From NCBI RefSeq assembly GCF_019973375.1, contig NZ_BPTV01000001.1, positions 1,302,001 through 1,366,000 on the forward strand: a stretch of 64,000 nucleotides of DNA, written 5' to 3'. The DNA is from Prevotella lacticifex (lineage in GTDB: Bacteria; Bacteroidota; Bacteroidia; Bacteroidales; Bacteroidaceae). This document shows, piece by piece, positions 61,747 to 64,000 of this stretch (positions are counted from its first letter, which is position 1; the number at the start of each line of letters is the position of its first letter). The notes beneath the pieces are model-generated. The model was not told where the DNA came from. It did not search any database and saw only the letters and a list, made by a program, of their open reading frames with translations. The translations under genes and the position numbers were made by a program.

Positions 61747-63233
61747 TGGCAAAGAATTCTATTGGCGACTTGGCTGCAATATTGGCCCGCAAACAGAAGA
61801 TAGGGAAGAAGGAAGCCAACGACATGGTCACGGCGTTCTTCGCCACTATCACCGACGGACTCCGCGATGACCGCCAGGTGAAGGTCCGTGGTCTCGGCAC
61901 GTTCAAGGTGACCACCGTCAAAGCACGTGAGAGCGTCGATGTGAACACCGGCAACCGCGTTGTGATTGAGGGTCACGACAAGGTGTCGTTCACTCCCGAT
62001 GCGACGATGAAGGACTTGGTCAACAAGCCCTTTGCGCAGTTTACGACCGTCGTTGTCAATGATGGTGTTAACTTCGACAGTGTCGATGCAGCGTCAGCGT
62101 CGGAGGAACGCAATACCGCTGCCGTGGACAATGACAGTGAGGCGGATTCCGATTCTCTCGATGATGTCGATGAGGAGGAAAGCGTTGATGAGCGTTCTGG
62201 CGATGATGTTGAGTCGGAAGAGAAGAAGGAGGTGCCGGTTACAAATGAGGTGGGACAGTCGGAGATAATCGATGTTACAGCTGAAACAGTTGATGATGAA
62301 CCATCTAACGATGCACCGCAAGCTGCTGACAGTAAGCAAGATAATACTGCTGCTGACAGTAAGCCAGCCTCTGATAACGAACAAGTTAATCCTGTTGGCA
62401 CTCCGCCGGCAGCCGTTGTAGATCAGAATAATGAGGTCGTAAGAGAAGCTGACAATGCTTTGAACCATTCGGAGGATAGAGTTAAGGAAGATGATGCTAC
62501 TACGCAGGTCCTTGACTCCTACATTCCGGATGATACTCCGGAACCGACTGATACTCTTGAACATACGGCTCACAACAACGATAGCGTGGAAGAGAAGAGC
62601 ACGGACGAGACGCATGATAATTCCCGCACTGAAAAAGAGGATGATGGCGATGATCAGCCGATAGTCTCGCGGGAGTATTTCGACGAGCAGATGTCGGCGT
62701 GCCGCCGCCGTTGCAACCGCAATCTCATTCTGTCAGTGGTACTCCTTGTCGTTGGATTAGTTGCCGGTTTCTTGGCCGGACGCTATCTTATGCAGCCGCA
62801 ACCAGTGGTCAGCAGTAAGCCGCAAGTTAAGCAAGTGAAGAAAGTTGTGGCCCAACCGGATACTGCGGCAACTGCTCCGGCACCTAAGGATACAGTGGAG
62901 AAGAAGGATACTGTGGCAGCTCCGGTAGCGCCCGTAGAGGATAAGAAGAAGGAGAGCGACGACGAGAAAACGTCTGCCAAGGATGATGATGTATCGCCGG
63001 AGATAGCTAAGATGAATGCTGACAGACGTCTGAGGTTCGGCGCTTATGAGATTATTGGTGTCGAAAAGGTCGTCAGGTTGAAGCCGGGACAGACGATGCA
63101 ATCGTATAGCAACAAGACTCTTGGTAAGGATATGGTTGTTTACTTCCAGGTGCTGAATGGAGTCGACGAGATGAAACCCGGCGAACCGCTTAAAGTTCCA
63201 AAGATCCGACTCAAGAAACAATATCGGAAGTAG
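61746..63233 (+). CDS. Membrane-anchored HU protein with C-terminal LysM-like domain
   Basis: The 495-residue protein joins four parts. The first is an N-terminal HU domain (about 1-92: VKVRGLGTFKVTTVKARESV, FTPDATMKDLVN). An acidic, probably disordered linker (about 105-310) follows. One transmembrane helix (about 327-349) comes next, preceded by RRRCNR, so the N-terminus stays inside. The last part is a periplasmic Lys/Pro/Ala-rich stretch leading to a LysM-like C-terminus (about 430-490: VVRLKPGQTMQSYS, VYFQVLNGV, MKPGEPLKVP). LysM domains bind peptidoglycan. The protein may tie the nucleoid to the envelope (inference). It starts within the stop codon of the first HU gene (TGATG). Confidence 0.85.
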   Translation: MAKNSIGDLAAILARKQKIGKKEANDMVTAFFATITDGLRDDRQVKVRGLGTFKVTTVKARESVDVNTGNRVVIEGHDKVSFTPDATMKDLVNKPFAQFTTVVVNDGVNFDSVDAASASEERNTAAVDNDSEADSDSLDDVDEEESVDERSGDDVESEEKKEVPVTNEVGQSEIIDVTAETVDDEPSNDAPQAADSKQDNTAADSKPASDNEQVNPVGTPPAAVVDQNNEVVREADNALNHSEDRVKEDDATTQVLDSYIPDDTPEPTDTLEHTAHNNDSVEEKSTDETHDNSRTEKEDDGDDQPIVSREYFDEQMSACRRRCNRNLILSVVLLVVGLVAGFLAGRYLMQPQPVVSSKPQVKQVKKVVAQPDTAATAPAPKDTVEKKDTVAAPVAPVEDKKKESDDEKTSAKDDDVSPEIAKMNADRRLRFGAYEIIGVEKVVRLKPGQTMQSYSNKTLGKDMVVYFQVLNGVDEMKPGEPLKVPKIRLKKQYRK

Positions 63234-63279
63234 TGCGCACCGATAGCAAATTGCGCACTGCTGTCCGCCGTTAATATCT

Positions 63280-63317
63280 ACAGCGGCCATCCCTCGATAT
63301 GAGTGGGTGGCCGCTGT
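63280..63317 (+). terminator. Terminator-like hairpin after the HU-LysM gene
   Basis: ACAGCGGCCA pairs perfectly with TGGCCGCTGT around an 18-base loop, 47 bases after the stop codon. The following CATTATATATAA is AT-rich but not a clean U-run. Confidence 0.65.
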
Positions 63318-63434
63318 CATTATATATAATGTACGCGGGAGTTGTGGTATAATGCGGTATCAACTCTGCTGTAATGCCCACTCTTGATAATCTTAGCAAT
63401 TGTTTGCCATTAGCCTCATAAATATTTCCCGATT

Positions 63435-63579
63435 GCGAAAAATATTAACACCATTCTGATTAGTGCCGTTTTGCATTCTAATATGGACCGTTTTGCGTCC
63501 TGAAACGGTCCGTTTTGCACGCTGAAACGGTCCGTTTCAGAATGCAAAATGGCATGTTCTTGTATCTACTTGATTATGA
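63435..63579 (-). repeat. Palindrome-array repeat, copy 4 (inverted)
   Basis: ATATGGACCGTTTT, AAACGGTCCGTTTT and AAACGGTCCGTTTC at 22-bp steps, with the conserved flanks reversed as in copy 2. It lies downstream of the HU-LysM gene. The next gene on the right is outside the window. Confidence 0.85.
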
Positions 63580-64000
63580 GATGATTGCACAATCGTATCT
63601 TTCCTTTGTCTATTCCGAAATATTCTTACAAATATTATTGCCTCGCATCGCCAGTCATCTCGCTTTCCATGGCTTGATTTTCTATTAGCACTCGATTTTG
63701 AATTCGCAAGATTCATAGTAGCAGAAGTAGTTGAATCATGAGCTAAAATATCGAATAATCAGTCGCGTCGGGTTCGTCCAATGATTCAATGGCACAGAAT
63801 CGTGAATCTCTTTTTGTGGCTTTCTTGTTTTCGTCTTATGGTAATAATACAATAGTAAAAATGTAATTGAACTTTTAAAACGTTATAAAACATTCTTTAA
63901 ATATCGCATATAGTAATATATAAGCTCTTGTTATCTTACATAATGTTAATTTATTGTGATTTAAATAACAAAATATCAAATTATGTGTGTTGCTTAATTA
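63580..64000. other. AT-rich tail without a visible gene
   Basis: About 420 bases of AT-rich sequence up to the window edge. No open frame with a recognisable protein, RNA gene or clear promoter is seen. Confidence 0.6.

Overview
The window looks like chromosome of a Bacteroidales bacterium, most likely Prevotella/Segatella or a close relative (inference). The support is a short primary sigma factor lacking region 1.1, the MurF-Alr fusion, the DUF4295 gene next to L28/L33, DUF3098 and GSCFA-domain genes, and a -7 box of the form TAnnTTTG (often with TTG 19-20 bases upstream) before almost every transcription unit. No rRNA, tRNA, CRISPR array or intact prophage was seen.

Layout. 1-4.4 kb: the start of rmuC, then a uronate operon (orphan galactitol-type EIIC, exported KduI, ExuT). 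4.4-9.4 kb: murF-alr, a Fur-family regulator, a GSCFA protein, an acetyltransferase and a Nudix hydrolase. 9.5-11.6 kb: an IS1634-type insertion sequence. 11.9-15.7 kb: a YfhO-family membrane protein diverging from mtnN-luxS. 16.6-23.7 kb: typA, rpsO, and the operon ftsX-DUF3098-uppP-truB-queA-folK. 23.9-26.2 kb: a radical SAM protein and a membrane glycosyltransferase-like protein. 26.6-33.4 kb: an acrA-acrB-tolC efflux operon with an LpxA-like gene at its end. 33.7-36.9 kb: rpoD, then an unexplained cluster of a secreted protein, an HPr-kinase-like ATPase, a signal-peptidase-like protein and a PqqD-like protein. 37.3-41.5 kb: the phenylalanine/tyrosine operon pheA-aminotransferase-DAHP synthase/chorismate mutase-tyrA. 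41.6-49.7 kb: a TPR protein, an exported aldose epimerase, an envelope protein, a copper locus (copZ, copA, an HMA-AraC fusion) and galE. 49.7-52.3 kb: a repeat-rich island with BRO-N remnants. 52.3-58.1 kb: rseC-rnfBCDGEA. 58.3-63.2 kb: rpmB-rpmG-DUF4295, ftsY, rimO, an HU gene and a membrane-anchored HU-LysM-like protein.

The strongest regulatory find is a complete attenuator in front of pheA: a promoter, a 25-codon leader peptide with eight consecutive Phe/Tyr codons, a candidate antiterminator pairing, and an intrinsic terminator ending about 11 bases before the pheA start codon. The second is a family of about 140-bp elements, each an array of palindromes (AAACGGNCCGTTT type) with a 22-bp period. 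Four copies are present. Three lie between convergent genes and the fourth lies downstream of the last gene in the window. Other points of interest are an HU protein fused to an acidic linker, a transmembrane segment and a LysM-like domain; a kinase/protease/PqqD cluster; and an HMA-AraC regulator beside the copper pump.

All calls come from reading the sequence and from general knowledge of protein families. No database search was run.
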